Source: Methylobacterium durans (GTDB lineage: Bacteria > Pseudomonadota > Alphaproteobacteria > Rhizobiales > Beijerinckiaceae). Taken from it: 64,000 nucleotides of DNA. Below the pieces are notes generated by a model, which did not search any database, had not been told where the DNA came from, and saw only the letters and a program-made list of their open reading frames with translations. The stretch lies in contig NZ_CP029550.1 of NCBI RefSeq assembly GCF_003173715.1, positions 248,001 through 312,000 on the forward strand, given 5' to 3'. The translations under genes and the position numbers were made by a program. Of this stretch, positions 11,955 to 20,482 are shown piece after piece. Each line of letters starts with the position of its first letter. The first letter of the stretch is position 1.

Positions 11955-12317
11955 ATGGCCGACGTCATCCTGAGCGGACGGATCATCGATCTCATCCTCG
12001 CCCTGGTGGCCCTGGAGGCGTTGGCCCTGCTCGCCTACCGGGCGCGGACCGGGCGCGGCCCGGCGCCCTTCCCCCTCCTCTGCAACCTCGGCTCAGGCGC
12101 CTGCCTGATGCTCGCCCTTCGGGCCGGGCTGACGGGCGCGCCCTGGTGGCAGATCGCGGCCTGCCTCGCCCTCTCCTTCGCCGCACATCTCGGCGACCTC
12201 GTCACCCGCCTCCGCTCCCCGAATCACCAAGATCTGTCCTTTGGTCGCAGTCCACGATTCCGTGAGCCAGGAACTTCGACCAATCAACCCGCGTTCAAGG
12301 CGAAAATCCCTAGCTGA
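11955..12317 (+). CDS. Small membrane protein at the end of the bchG operon, function unknown
   Basis: A 120-residue protein starting one base after the tspO stop. It has three hydrophobic segments: IIDLILALVALEALALLAY, LLCNLGSGACLMLALRAG and WWQIAACLALSFAAHLGDLV. A hydrophilic tail of about 35 residues follows, rich in Pro and Ser. I do not recognise a named family. Its coupling to tspO suggests a role near pigment or tetrapyrrole homeostasis, but this is only context. The tail looks less constrained, and a shorter real protein ending near residue 85 with a frame error is possible. Confidence 0.7.
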   Translation: MADVILSGRIIDLILALVALEALALLAYRARTGRGPAPFPLLCNLGSGACLMLALRAGLTGAPWWQIAACLALSFAAHLGDLVTRLRSPNHQDLSFGRSPRFREPGTSTNQPAFKAKIPS

Positions 12318-12358
12318 ACTATTCTAGTTCCCGTCTCGCGGGCCGGAGACTTGGCATC

Positions 12359-13945
12359 ATGCGCAGCCTTCTCGCTCTTGCTGCAACCTCCGGTCTGCTT
12401 GCCGGCACTGTCCTCGCACCGGCCACCGGTCTCGCCCAGGGTGCGGATCAGGATCTGATCAAGCGCGGCGAGTATCTCGTCACCGCGGGCGATTGCGTCG
12501 CCTGCCACACGGGGCCGGAGGGCAAGAAGTTCGCCGGCAATTATGCGCTGAACACCCCGATCGGGACGATCATGACCCCGAACCTCACGCCCGATCGGGA
12601 GACGGGGCTCGGCAACTGGACGGAGGAGGAGTTCTACCGCGCCTTCCACGACGGGATCGGCAAGGACGGGTCCTATCTCTACCCGGCCTTTCCCTTCGCT
12701 TGGTACACGAAGGTGACGCGCGACGACGCGAAAGCGATCTACGCCTATCTGCGGTCGCTGGAGCCCGTGAACAACCCGCGGAAGGACAGCCAGATTCCTT
12801 TCCCGTTCAACGTGCGCACCGCGCTGATCACGTGGCGCACGGCCTTCTTCACGGCCGGCGAGTTCAAGCCGGACCCGAATGCCAGCGCCGAGGTCAACCG
12901 TGGCGGCTACCTCGTCGAGGGGCTCGGCCACTGCGGGATGTGCCACAACGAGAATAAGATCGTCGGCAACAGCGGTCTCGCGGGCAAGCTCGGCGGCGGC
13001 GTCATCGACGGCTGGTATGCCCCGAACATCACGCCCGACGACCACCAGGGCATCGGCTCGTGGACCGACGAACAGGTCGTCAGCTACCTCAAGACGGGCT
13101 CCGCCCCCGGCAACAAGCCGGGCGTGGCGGCCGGCCCCATGCGGCAGACCATCGAGGAATCCCTGAGCAGGCTCACCGATGCCGACCTCAAGGCGATGGT
13201 CGCGTATCTGCGCACGCAGAAGGCGAAAGAGACCTACAGGGTCAAGGACGTGCAGGCGTTCAACCAGCCGAACGCACCGGGCGCTGCGGTCTACCTGAGC
13301 TACTGCTCGTCCTGCCACAAGCCGGACGGCAGGGGCGTCGAGGGCGCGATTCCCGCGCTCGCCGGCAACACCTCGGTGCAATCCGCCGGCCCGCAGACGG
13401 TGATCAACGTGGTTCTCGGCGGCCTCGCGGCCCGGAACGGCTACGCTTCGATGCCCGCCGTCGGCCAGGGCATGACCGACCAGCAGATCGCCGACGTGAC
13501 CGACTACATCCGCAATTCCTGGGGCAACAACGCGCCCGTCATCAGCGACAAGGGCCAGGTCTCGGAGGCGCGTGGCAAGATCCAGACGATGCTGGCGGGC
13601 AACGCGCCGTGCTCCACGGTCGGCAATTCTGACGTGGCCAAGGCGATCGAGGCGACGGGCACGGCCGACGCGTTGAAGAACCTGAAGCAGGACGCGTTCA
13701 TCCCGCGGCTGTCCGCCCTGCTGCCGAAGCTGAAATCCGAGGCCGGCGGCGCCAGCGACGACGAGATCGTCAACGGCCTCACCGCCACCTTCTGCAAGGT
13801 CGCCAGGGAGACGAATTTCTATGCCGACGCGCCCTGGCACGCTGTGATCGGCAGCTTCGGCAACGTCGTCTACAGCCAGCTCAAGAGCCCCGAGAAGCAC
13901 GCGGGTACGCAGGTGCCGACAGGCAGTACGCCGGGCCGGAACTGA
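12359..13945 (+). CDS. Tri-haem cytochrome c, AdhB/gluconate-dehydrogenase cytochrome-subunit type
   Basis: A periplasmic multi-haem electron carrier of 528 residues. An N-terminal signal peptide (RSLLALAATSGLLAGTVLA, cleavage after GLAQG or nearby) precedes three CXXCH sites: CVACH near residue 50, CGMCH near 196 and CSSCH near 318. The order of three class-I-like domains matches cytochrome subunits of membrane alcohol, gluconate or aldehyde dehydrogenases, which pass electrons to ubiquinone or an oxidase. No dehydrogenase partner gene is adjacent. GGAG stands before the ATG. The C-terminal 130 residues beyond the third haem domain contain two more cysteines (AGNAPCSTV, TATFCKVA) that may form a disulfide. 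It probably forms a single-gene unit. Confidence 0.85.
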   Translation: MRSLLALAATSGLLAGTVLAPATGLAQGADQDLIKRGEYLVTAGDCVACHTGPEGKKFAGNYALNTPIGTIMTPNLTPDRETGLGNWTEEEFYRAFHDGIGKDGSYLYPAFPFAWYTKVTRDDAKAIYAYLRSLEPVNNPRKDSQIPFPFNVRTALITWRTAFFTAGEFKPDPNASAEVNRGGYLVEGLGHCGMCHNENKIVGNSGLAGKLGGGVIDGWYAPNITPDDHQGIGSWTDEQVVSYLKTGSAPGNKPGVAAGPMRQTIEESLSRLTDADLKAMVAYLRTQKAKETYRVKDVQAFNQPNAPGAAVYLSYCSSCHKPDGRGVEGAIPALAGNTSVQSAGPQTVINVVLGGLAARNGYASMPAVGQGMTDQQIADVTDYIRNSWGNNAPVISDKGQVSEARGKIQTMLAGNAPCSTVGNSDVAKAIEATGTADALKNLKQDAFIPRLSALLPKLKSEAGGASDDEIVNGLTATFCKVARETNFYADAPWHAVIGSFGNVVYSQLKSPEKHAGTQVPTGSTPGRN

Positions 13946-14131
13946 GAGCGCTCCTTCGGGCAACGATGCCGCAGCGGATGATACGGGCGGAACGATCGTG
14001 GGCCCCCCGGGTTGGCCCGCGTTCGTCCGATCGGCGGGGTGTCCGGGACAAGGCGTAGGGGTGCCGATGGCGGCCGCGATGTCTGTCCGGAGACGAGCCG
14101 ACGGCCATGTCCGGCAATCAGGAGCATCGCG

Positions 14132-14938
14132 ATGGACCTCGGGATCAGCGGGCGCGTCGCCGTCGTCACGGGCGGTGATTCGGGCATGGGCAAGTCCAGC
14201 GCGGAATACCTCCTACGGGAGGACGTGAAGATCGTCCTCACCGACGTCGACGAGGAGAAGGTCCAGGCAGCAGCCAAGGAGCTCGCGAGCCTCGGCGACG
14301 TTCGGGCCGTCGCCGCGGATCTCAGCGGCATGGCGGGCGTCGAGACGCTGAAGGCCTTCGCCGACAGGGCATTCGGGCAGAAGCCGACGATCCTCGTCAA
14401 CGCCGCGGGCATCACTGGCGCCACGGGCGATTTCCTCGAACTCAGCGACGACGACTGGCTGGAGACGATCCAGGCGGATCTGATGGTGGCGGTGCGCGTG
14501 GCGCGGGCCTTCATTCCCGGCATGCGCGAGGCGGGCTGGGGCCGCGTCGTCCTCTTCACCTCGGAGGATGCGGTGCAGCCCTACGTTGAGGAGCTGCCTT
14601 ATTGCGCGGCGAAGGCCGGGCTGATGAACCTGACCAAGGGCCTTTCGAAGGCCTACGGGCCGGACGGCGTCCTCGTGAACTCCGTGGCGCCCGCCTTCGT
14701 CGCGACGCCGATGACGGACGCCATGATGGAGAAGCGCGCCAAGGAACTCGGCGTCTCCTTCGACGAGGCGATCGCCTCCTTCCTCGACGAGAAGCGTCCC
14801 GGCATCGTCGCCAAGCGCCGCGGCCGTCCCGAGGAGGTGGCCTCTGCCGTCGCCTTCCTGTGCTCGGAACAGGCGAGCTTCATCACCGGCGAGAACCTGC
14901 GTATCGACGGCGGCGCCGTGCTCACGATGGGCAGTTGA
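14132..14938 (+). CDS. Short-chain dehydrogenase/reductase
   Basis: A 268-residue SDR with the cofactor-binding motif TGGDSGMGKSSA near residue 14, NAAG near 91, and the catalytic Ser-Tyr-Lys set (Ser at FTSEDA, then YCAAK near 160-164). The ending TGENLRIDGGAVLTMGS is typical of classical SDRs such as FabG-like or sorbitol/glucose dehydrogenases. The Asp in VLTDVDEEK after the second strand suggests NAD(H) rather than NADP(H). The substrate is unknown. The next gene follows after 26 bases on the same strand and may be co-transcribed. Confidence 0.85.
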   Translation: MDLGISGRVAVVTGGDSGMGKSSAEYLLREDVKIVLTDVDEEKVQAAAKELASLGDVRAVAADLSGMAGVETLKAFADRAFGQKPTILVNAAGITGATGDFLELSDDDWLETIQADLMVAVRVARAFIPGMREAGWGRVVLFTSEDAVQPYVEELPYCAAKAGLMNLTKGLSKAYGPDGVLVNSVAPAFVATPMTDAMMEKRAKELGVSFDEAIASFLDEKRPGIVAKRRGRPEEVASAVAFLCSEQASFITGENLRIDGGAVLTMGS

Positions 14939-14964
14939 CCGCCGCTCGGGCGAACGCAGCGAGG

Positions 14965-16371
14965 ATGGTCGGAGAGATGCGCGAGATCGCGTGCGACGTG
15001 GCGGTGATCGGGGCGGGCACTGCGGGGATCGCCGCCCATGCCGCGGCGCGCAAGGCTGGGGCCCACGCCGTGCTCATCGAGGCCGGTCCGGGCGGGACCA
15101 CCTGCGCCCGCGTCGGCTGCATGCCCTCGAAGCTCCTGATCGCCGCCGCCACGGCGGCGCACGGCGCCCGCGCGGCGGGCCTGTTCGGCCTCGACGTGCC
15201 GGAGGTCCGGGTGAACGGGCGCGCCGTCCTCGATCGCCTGCGGAGGGAGCGCGACCGCTTCGTCGCCTCGGTCCGCGACGGGCTCGACGACTTGCCCGAC
15301 GACGAGCGCCTGTCCGGCCGGGCCCGGTTCGAGGACGGGCAGACGCTGCGCGTCGGAGACGGAGCCCGCGTCCGCTTCCGGGCGGCCGTCGTCGCGACGG
15401 GGTCGAGCCCCAGCGTGCCGAAGCCGTTGCAGGGCCTCGGCGAGCGCGTGCTGACGACCGACACGCTCTTCGAGATCGCGGATCTGCCGCGGTCGCTCGC
15501 AATCCTCGGCGGCGGCCCCGTCGGCATCGAGATCGCGCAGGCGATGGCGCGGCTCGGCGTCGAGACCTGCCTGTTCGACGTCGGCGACAGCCTTGCCGGG
15601 CTGACGCATCCCGATCTCGTCGCGGCCGGCAACGCGATCTTCGCAAGCGAGATCGGCCTTCATCTCGGCTGCGCGGTCGAGGCCAGCGAGATCGACGGCG
15701 ACGGCGTGCGGCTGACATGGAAGGCGAAGGACGGCACGCGGCGCGAGCAACGTTTCGCGCGGGTGCTCGCCGCGGCCGGGCGTCCCCCGAACGTCGCGGA
15801 TCTCGGCCTCGACGCCGCGGATCTGCGCCTCGGCGAGAAGGGCCTGCCGCATTTCGATCCCCGTACCCTTCTCTGCGAGGGCGGTCCTGTCCTGATCGCG
15901 GGGGATGCCAATGCCGAGCGCCCGATCCTGCACGAGGCCGCACGCCAGGGTCGGATCGCGGGCGAGAACGCCGCGGAGCTCGCAGCCGGGCGGTCCCTCG
16001 CCGCGCCGGAGCCGTGGGTGAGCCTCGCGATGGTGTTCACGCAGCCGCAGGTTGCCGTCGTCGGCGCCCCTTTCGATCCGGACGCGGCGAGCCGCCGCGT
16101 GACCGGAGCGGTGAGCTTCTGCGATCAGGGCCGCGCGCGCATCGAAGGGGAGGACCGGGGCGGCGCGCGGATCTGGGCCGATCGCGGCGGGCGCCTCCTT
16201 GGCGGGGAGTTTCTGGGCCCGGCCGTGGAGCACCTCTCGCATCTCCTCGCCCTCGCGGTGCAGGAGGGGCTGAGTGCCGCCGCGCTCCGCGACCGCCCCT
16301 ACTACCACCCGACCCTCGAGGAAGGGCTGGAGACCGCGCTCGGGGACATCGTCCGGCAGTTGCGCGCCTGA
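14965..16371 (+). CDS. Dihydrolipoamide-dehydrogenase-like flavoprotein disulfide reductase
   Basis: A 468-residue class-I pyridine nucleotide-disulfide oxidoreductase. It has an N-terminal FAD motif (VIGAGTAGIAAHAAARKAG), the redox pair in TTCARVGCMPSK (Cys-X4-Cys, as in lipoamide dehydrogenase, glutathione and mercuric reductases), a NAD(P) motif ILGGGPVGIEIAQAMARLG near residue 175, ATGSSPSVPK, and the C-terminal catalytic HPTLEE. No E1/E2 partner genes are adjacent, so it may not serve pyruvate dehydrogenase; a stand-alone disulfide or quinone reductase role is possible. A second Met four codons on is an alternative start. It lies 26 bases behind the SDR. Confidence 0.82.
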   Translation: MVGEMREIACDVAVIGAGTAGIAAHAAARKAGAHAVLIEAGPGGTTCARVGCMPSKLLIAAATAAHGARAAGLFGLDVPEVRVNGRAVLDRLRRERDRFVASVRDGLDDLPDDERLSGRARFEDGQTLRVGDGARVRFRAAVVATGSSPSVPKPLQGLGERVLTTDTLFEIADLPRSLAILGGGPVGIEIAQAMARLGVETCLFDVGDSLAGLTHPDLVAAGNAIFASEIGLHLGCAVEASEIDGDGVRLTWKAKDGTRREQRFARVLAAAGRPPNVADLGLDAADLRLGEKGLPHFDPRTLLCEGGPVLIAGDANAERPILHEAARQGRIAGENAAELAAGRSLAAPEPWVSLAMVFTQPQVAVVGAPFDPDAASRRVTGAVSFCDQGRARIEGEDRGGARIWADRGGRLLGGEFLGPAVEHLSHLLALAVQEGLSAAALRDRPYYHPTLEEGLETALGDIVRQLRA

Positions 16372-16500
16372 GCGGCGGACGGCCCGCGACGCGGCTTCCC
16401 CGCGCCGTCACCGAATCGAGCTGCACCGCGTCCAACCGGACATTGCGCTCGGCTGCATCCCCGTTCATACCGGTCGGTGCATGACATCTGCGCAGTCCCG

Positions 16501-19103
16501 ATGCCGCTGACCGACGCAACCAGCGGCGATATCGACCTCGACGCTCTGGGCCGGACGAGCTCGATCGCCTCGACCTCGGGGTGATCGGACTCGATCAGAC
16601 CGGGAATGTCGTCGCCTACAACGATGCGGCGAGCGCGCTCAGCGGCCTGTCGGCCTCGGCCGTGATGGGGCACCATTTCTTCCGCGACGTGGCGCCCGCC
16701 ACGAACCTGCCGGGCTTCTACGGCCGCTTCCTCGCGGGCACGCGCCGGGGACAGCTCGACGAGAGCTTCGAGTTCGTGTTCGGCCGCGTGCCGCAGCCGC
16801 TGCGCGCCCTGGTCCGGATGAGGCAGGGGCGGAGCTGTTACTGGCTGACCATCGCGCCGCTGCAGACCCTGCACGGGTCGGGCGCCCGCGACGCCGTCCT
16901 CGCGGCGGTCGGGAGCCGGGCCCGCGCCGAGCCGGTCGACCCGAGCCTGTGCGAGCGCGAGCCCATCCACATCCCGGGCTCGATCCAGCCGAATGCCGTG
17001 ATGATCGCGGCCGACGCGGCCAGCCTCGAGATCATCGCCCACAGCGTGAACGTGCGCGAGGCGCTGCCCGAAGACGGCCGCGAACTCCCCGGCAGACGCC
17101 TCGACGCGGTGCTGCCGCGCTCCTTCGTGGACGTCATCCGGGCGCGGCTCGCGGCCGGCACACTCGACGACGGCCGCACCATCCGCCGCACCATCCGCCT
17201 GCCCGGCCGGGGACAGGCCCTCGGCGCTTACTACGCGGTGGCCCATGCCCATCTCGGGCGCGTGATCATCGAGCTGGAGATCGCGCCCGAACACCCCGAG
17301 GATTTTTCCGCGGCGAGCCAGACCGACACCGAACTCGCGATGGCGCGCCTGCGCACGGCCGATACCCTCGGCGGCGTGGCCAGCATCGCCGCGCTGGAGA
17401 TCCGCGCCCTGACCGGCTTCGAGTGCGTGCTCGTCTACCGGTTCGATGCGGAGTGGAACGGCGAGGCCATCGCGGAGGACAAGGTGCAGGACTGGGCCCG
17501 AAGCCTGCTCGGCCTGCGCTTCCCCGCTTCCGACATCCCGGCGCAGGCGCGCGCCCTCTACACCAAGGCGAAGAGCCGCTTCGTGATCGACCGCGACAGC
17601 GTGCCGGTGCCCCTCGTCGCTGCGCCCAGTGCCGGCAACGCGCCGATCGACCTCACCTTCGCCCAGCATCGGACCCTCTCGCCCATCCATCTCGAGTATC
17701 AGCGCAACCTCGGCGTGAACGGGTCGATGTCGATCTCGATCATGGTCGAGGGCAGGCTCTGGGGCCTGATGATCGGGCATCATCGGCAGCCGCACTACGT
17801 GGCGCCGGAGACGCGCGCGGCGGCCACCGTGCTGACCGACGCGTTCGCGATGCGCGTGCAGGAGATCGAGGGCCGCCGCCTCTGGGCGGAGCAGCAGGCG
17901 CATCTCGACACGGAAGGCCGCCTCGTGCGGGGGCTGACGCGGTCCGAGGATTTCGTCGCGGCCCTCACGGCGGGCTCGGTCACCCTGCTCGACCTGTTTT
18001 CGGCCACGGGCGCCGGCGTCGTCTCGGGCGGGACGGTGACGCTGATCGGCAAGACGCCGGACGAGGATCAGATCCGCGCCCTCGCCACCTGGCTCAAGGA
18101 CAGCCTGCCCGCGGAGAATCCGGTCTTCGCCACCGACGCGCTGTCGTCCGCCTTCCCCGCGGCCGCGGCCTATCGCGAGATCGCGAGCGGGCTCCTCGCC
18201 GCCTTCGTCGACGCGTCCCGGGATCACCTGGTGCTCTGGTTCCGACCCGAGGTGTCGAGCACGGTGACCTGGGGCGGCGACCCGCGCAAGCCGGTTCTCG
18301 CCGGGAGCGGCAGCGTGGCGGTGTTGCCGCGCCGCTCCTTCGAGCGCTGGGTCGAGGAGCGGACCGGCTTCGCAAACCCCTTCGCCGATTGGCAGGTCTC
18401 GCTGGCACAGTCGCTCGCGCAGGCCGTCGAGGGCGTGGTGCTGCGCCAGCGCCGCAAGATCGACGAGCTGACCGGGCTCCTCGCCGACAAGGAGAGGCTG
18501 CTCGCGCAGAAGGATCTGCTGACCCGGGAGATCGACCATCGGGTGAAGAACTCGCTGCAGATTGTCTCCGCCTTCCTGCAGATGCAACGGCGGCAGATCT
18601 CCGACCCGGACGCGCGCCAAGCCTTCGCCGAGACCTCCGCGCGGGTGATGAGCGTGGCGCGGGTCCACGACAGCCTCTACCAAGCGGAGAGCGTCGAGGA
18701 GGTCGACCTCGGCCAGACCATCGAGAACCTGTGCAGCGACCTCGCCGGCATGGCGGGCGACGGGCACGCCGTCGACCTCGTGGCAGAGCCGGGCGTGATG
18801 GTACCCTACCGCAAGGCGGTGGCACTCTCGCTGATCGCGACCGAACTCGTCACCAATGCCTTCAAGTACGCGGCGAACCCCGCCGGGGGCGGCCGCATCG
18901 AGGTCAGCGTGTCGTCTTCCGGGGGCGGCGGCGTGCGGCTCCGGATCTGCGACGACGGCGAAGGCATGCCGGAGGGCTGGTCGGAGGCGAAGCCGCTGGG
19001 CACCGGGCTCGGCATGAAGTTGATCCGGGCGATGCTCGACCAGATCAACGCCCGCCTCGAAGTGGCGAACGCGCCGGGCGCCTGCTTCACGATCACCGCG
19101 TGA
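16501..19103 (+). CDS. bphP: PYP-bacteriophytochrome hybrid sensor histidine kinase (Ppr type) lacking the PYP chromophore Cys
   Basis: A red/far-red photoreceptor kinase of about 867 residues. Residues 1-120 form a PYP-type PAS domain (IGLDQTGNVVAYNDAAS, HHFFRDVAPATNLPGFYGRF). Alignment by eye to PYP keeps Tyr42 (here Tyr40) but puts Ala67 at the p-coumarate Cys69 position, and Glu46 is also lost. The phytochrome core follows: biliverdin cysteine in SLCEREPIHIPGSIQP (about Cys151), the GAF motif FPASDIPAQAR (342-352), SPIHLEYQRNLGV, and the PHY tongue LPRRSFERW (609-617). The kinase is HisKA_2 type (EIDHRVKNSLQ, His680) with HATPase motifs ELVTNAFKYA and DDGEGMP; no receiver domain. The start ATG is joined to the body by restoring one G at 16548-16550 (ALG-PDELDRLDLGVIG). 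Confidence 0.92.
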
Positions 19104-19689
19104 CGCCCGTGAGCGGTCTGCATGCGCGCCTGCGGGCGGAGACGGCCGCGACGCACGCCGCCCTGGAGCGCGATCTCGGCTGGGACGCGCGCGTCGCGAC
19201 GCTCTCGGGCTACCGTGACCTTCTGGCCCGCTTCCACGGCTTCCACGCGGCCTACGAGCCGGCCATCGCCGAGGCGCTCCGGGAGCCCGGCTTCTTCGAG
19301 GAGCGGCGGCGGATCGACTGGCTCTCGGCGGATCTGCGCCATCTCGGGCTCGACGCGGCGGCGATCGGCCGCCTGCCCCGGGTCGCGACGCCGCGCATCG
19401 CCGGGCCGGCCGCGGCGCTCGGCACCCTCTACGTGCTGGAGGGGTCCACGCTCGGCGGTCAGGTGATCGGCCGCCGCGTCGCGGCGCTGCACGGGCTCGA
19501 TGAGCGCACCGGCTGCGCCTATTACCGGGTCGAGGGGTCCGCACAGGCGCGATGTGGGCGAGCTTCCGCGCGCGCCTCGACGGCTTGACCGGCGAGCGTG
19601 AGGCGGAGGCGGCCTCGCTCGCCGCCAACGCCACCTTCGAGGCGATGCGCCTTTGGCTGTGCCGGCTGGCGGCCGACGAAGCGGCCTGA
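19100..19689 (+). CDS. bphO: Haem oxygenase (biliverdin supplier), one frame break
   Basis: BphO-type haem oxygenase opens haem to biliverdin IXalpha, the bacteriophytochrome chromophore. The N-terminal LRAETAATHAALERDLGW carries the proximal His region, and LYVLEGSTLGGQVIGRRVA is the distal-helix signature. The GTG start overlaps the bphP stop (GTGA), so the two are coupled. The frame breaks near 19532-19550, just after YYRVEG: the last 45 or so residues resume one base off with RMWASFRARLDGLTGEREAE and end in RLAADEAA. One missing base yields 197 codons, normal for the family. Confidence 0.9.
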
Positions 19690-19693
19690 TCGA

Positions 19694-20401
19694 TCAACGG
19701 ACGGCGCCCGCCTCCCGCTCGCTCTCGCTGAGCAGCCCGTCCACGAAGGCGCCGAGCCCCGTGCGGCGGGTGCGCTTGAGGCGCTCGGCCGTCAGGATGC
19801 CCTGGAGCGAGGTGAAGGCATTCTGGAGGTCGTCGTTGACGATGACGTAGTCGTACTCGGTCCAGCGCTGGATCTCGACGCGGGCGTTGGCGAGGCGCTT
19901 CTCGATCGTCGCCGGCGAGTCCTCGGCCCGCCGTTCCAGCCGCTGGCGGAGTTCCGCCATGCTGGGCGGCAGGATGAACACGGTGACGACATCGTCCGAG
20001 AGCTTCGAGCGGACCTGCCGCGTGCCCTGGTAGTCGATGTCGAAGATCATGTCCCGGCCTTCGGCCAGGACCCGCTCCACGGGCCGCCGCGGCGTTCCGT
20101 AGAAATTTCCGTGTACCTCCGCCCATTCCAGGAGGTCGTCGCGGGCGCGCAGGTCGTCGAACGCCTCCCGGTCGATGAAGCGGTAGTGCTTGCCCTCGAT
20201 CTCAGAGGGGCGGCGCGGACGGGTTGTCACGGAGATCGACAGTTCGAGCCCCCAGCCGCCGTCCTGCGCGATGGCGCGCGTCAGCGTCGTCTTGCCCGCC
20301 CCCGAGGGCGAGGACAGGATCAGGATGAGCCCGCGCCGGCCGATCGAACCCGCGCCCTGCCCGGGCTGAGGGGAGGTGTGCCCTGGCGTCGCCCCGGTCA
20401 T
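19694..20401 (-). CDS. gmk: Guanylate kinase
   Basis: Phosphorylates GMP/dGMP to GDP/dGDP with ATP in the cytoplasm; essential. The 235-residue product has the P-loop SSPSGAGKTTLTR near residue 30, SVTTRPRRPSEIEGKHYRF for GMP binding, and FDIDYQGTRQVR near 120. About 25 extra N-terminal residues precede GLILILSS; a shorter start is possible. It is the last gene of the minus-strand run mltG-yicC-gmk, an order common in Alphaproteobacteria, and converges with bphO with only a few bases between them. Confidence 0.95.
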   Translation of the reverse strand: MTGATPGHTSPQPGQGAGSIGRRGLILILSSPSGAGKTTLTRAIAQDGGWGLELSISVTTRPRRPSEIEGKHYRFIDREAFDDLRARDDLLEWAEVHGNFYGTPRRPVERVLAEGRDMIFDIDYQGTRQVRSKLSDDVVTVFILPPSMAELRQRLERRAEDSPATIEKRLANARVEIQRWTEYDYVIVNDDLQNAFTSLQGILTAERLKRTRRTGLGAFVDGLLSESEREAGAVR

Positions 20402-20482
20402 CGGCGGCTGCTCCCCACTCGGCAGGTGCTCTCCACTCGGACCTGCCCGCCGGCTCGTGACCGCACCATGCCTCGACGCTTC

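Noticed and set aside
13946..14131. Short plus-strand open frames between the cytochrome gene and the SDR
   Set aside because: They are Arg-rich, overlap the SDR in another frame and lack ribosome sites; the 186-base spacer appears non-coding.
16501..16860. A functional blue-light photoactive yellow protein domain
   Set aside because: The chromophore Cys69 position is Ala and Glu46 is absent, so covalent p-coumarate binding in the known way is not possible; no tyrosine ammonia-lyase gene is nearby.
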